Virus record (IMG/VR): IMGVR_UViG_3300042559_002565
Span: 1-29,329 of that record
Length of the DNA: 29,329 bases
Source: a virus
Reading direction: 5' to 3' (one strand)
How positions within the stretch are numbered: the stretch's first letter is position 1; the number at the start of each line of letters is the position of its first letter. Under the pieces are notes generated by a model. That model ran no database searches. It was given only the letters and a program-made list of their open reading frames with translations, and was not told the DNA's origin. Positions 28,554 to 29,329 of the stretch are shown in pieces. A program made the position numbers and the translations under genes.

Positions 28554-29234
28554 CTAGAAGGGTAGGTCATTTAGGTCCACCTCGCCGTCGCGAGTCGGCT
28601 CTCCGACCACGGGTGCGGGTGGCTGGCTGGCGCCGCCGTTATAGCCGCGTGGCGGCTTACTGCGGCAATACCCGCCGTCGGGCGTCTTACCCTTACACGT
28701 CCAGAACCCCTCGTATGCCTTGCCGGTGGCCTTACTGATGCCGCCTTCGCGGTATACGTAGGGCTCACCGTGATCGGGGCACGCGAGAACGGCATCGCTA
28801 GACGGATTCACCCTCGGGGGGGTGCTCACCGCCGCCTCTACCGCGGGTCGACTGAACGGGCGTGGCGCCGAAGCTGGATTCGACTCCGCCCCGTGGGCGT
28901 ACAAGTACGCCGCTACGCCCGTGAGGCTCGCGCATCGACGTAGGGCGTCGCTGCTCGCCTCTTTCAAGGTCTCGCCGCTGCCCCCCGTCTCGTACCCGTA
29001 ATCTTCGTACACTCCCCCGGGGAGGCTGAGTCGCCCCTTCACGACGTTATCGTGCCCGGGTACCTGGCTGACCTCGAATGACCATGCCCCTACGCCGATC
29101 ACCTCATTGAGGCGTTGCGCTACGAGCCTGGCCTCTACCCACTGGAGTTTCATGCCCGCTCGCCCTTCGCGGGTGCGGATTTGCTCGGGTGGGAATGGGG
29201 CACTGAGCCCCTTCCGTGTCTGCTCGCTATCCAT
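28554..29234 (-). CDS. Rad52-like single-strand annealing protein with zinc site and SSB-like tail
   Basis: A 226-aa protein. Residues 9-115 are a Rad52/Rad22-type annealing domain: GLSAPFPPEQIRTREGRAG, LQWVEARLVAQRLNEVIG, VYEDYGYETGGSG, EASSDALRRCASLTGV. Residues 118-148 are a linker containing NPSSDA (143-148), encoded by a perfect motif copy. Then C152/H155 and C180/C190 make a zinc-ribbon-like module. The last residues DGEVDLNDLPF mimic the acidic hydrophobic tip of bacterial SSB (DDDIPF), which docks DNA-repair proteins. The start has a GGAGGAGC site. Together with the PD-(D/E)XK nuclease and RusA it makes a recombination set. No separate SSB gene was found. Confidence 0.85.
   Translation of the reverse strand: MDSEQTRKGLSAPFPPEQIRTREGRAGMKLQWVEARLVAQRLNEVIGVGAWSFEVSQVPGHDNVVKGRLSLPGGVYEDYGYETGGSGETLKEASSDALRRCASLTGVAAYLYAHGAESNPASAPRPFSRPAVEAAVSTPPRVNPSSDAVLACPDHGEPYVYREGGISKATGKAYEGFWTCKGKTPDGGYCRSKPPRGYNGGASQPPAPVVGEPTRDGEVDLNDLPF
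28791..28807 (-). repeat. Dispersed 17-bp motif, in-gene copy (Rad52-like linker)
   Basis: 17/17 match. It encodes NPSSDA between the annealing domain and the zinc module. Confidence 0.92.
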
Positions 29235-29329
29235 TGCTCCTCCTACTGGCTGTCGCCGCTCTCGGGCACGTACGGTACTTCCGTCTGTGGCCCCTGTGGC
29301 GTGCCGCTGTGATCGCCGTTGTCTACGCA
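29203..29329. repeat. Terminal direct repeat, right copy
   Basis: Second copy of bases 1-127. It duplicates the start of the Rad52-like gene and the 3' end of the 129-aa membrane-protein gene (41-430), so that gene appears here only as a fragment. Ignore this copy when counting genes. Confidence 0.95.

Noticed and set aside
1-29329. tRNA genes
   Set aside because: No cloverleaf with a TTCRANNY-type T-loop and acceptor stem was recognised by eye on either strand; a tRNA scan would be decisive.

Overview
The window is a complete, circularly closed genome of a small tailed phage (Caudoviricetes, siphovirus layout). The first and last 127 bases (1-127 and 29203-29329) are identical, which leaves 29,202 bp of unique sequence. 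This looks like the overlap left when a circular or circularly permuted genome is assembled. Every gene I can support is on the minus strand, so transcription runs from high to low coordinates and wraps through position 1. Base composition is GC-rich. The P27-type small terminase, C39-type lysin, GP88-like protein and HTH/phosphoesterase pair suggest an actinobacterial host, but this is inference only; no tRNA, integrase or attachment site ties it to a host.

Packaging, head and tail (21341 down to 6482): small terminase, large terminase, HK97-type portal, a HAD-phosphatase/prohead-protease fusion, HK97-fold capsid protein, two small head-region proteins, head-tail connector, tail terminator, major tail protein, tail assembly chaperone with a canonical -1 frameshift site, a gp10-like protein, tape measure, tail hub protein, a tail tip/fibre protein with a C1q-like end, a 68-69 aa protein and an XhlA-like membrane protein. 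Lysis and surface block (6485 to 2356): a secreted Pro/Thr-rich protein, a two-helix membrane protein, an 84-aa protein, a C39-type lysin, a holin-like protein, a small HTH protein and a calcineurin-like phosphoesterase.

A 195-bp gap (2161-2355) with two hairpins separates the late block from the early side. The early side holds small zinc-binding and membrane proteins (2160 to 41). Continuing across the junction, it holds a Rad52-type annealing protein with an SSB-like tail (29234), a small membrane protein, an HExxH protein, a charged coiled-coil protein, a PD-(D/E)XK nuclease, two HTH proteins, a RusA resolvase, an RlpA-like lipoprotein, a GP88-like protein, an HNH endonuclease, two tandem ParB-like proteins and a TET/JBP-like dioxygenase, and then the small terminase again. 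No DNA polymerase, helicase, primase, integrase or recognisable repressor is present.

The most unusual signal is a 17-bp motif (minus-strand reading ATCCGTCTAGCGATGCC). It occurs nine times, always in the same orientation as transcription and rather evenly around the circle (gaps of about 2.4-4.0 kb). Three copies are intergenic and each is followed by the only A7 tracts I found. One overlaps the start region of the RlpA-like gene. Five lie inside genes, all in the same reading phase, encoding (H/N/Y)-P-S-(S/N)-(D/E); in four of these the copy is at a predicted inter-domain linker. I also describe six small genes, most of them tied to their neighbours by ATGA/GTGA/TAATG overlaps. No stretch over 300 bases lacks a gene.
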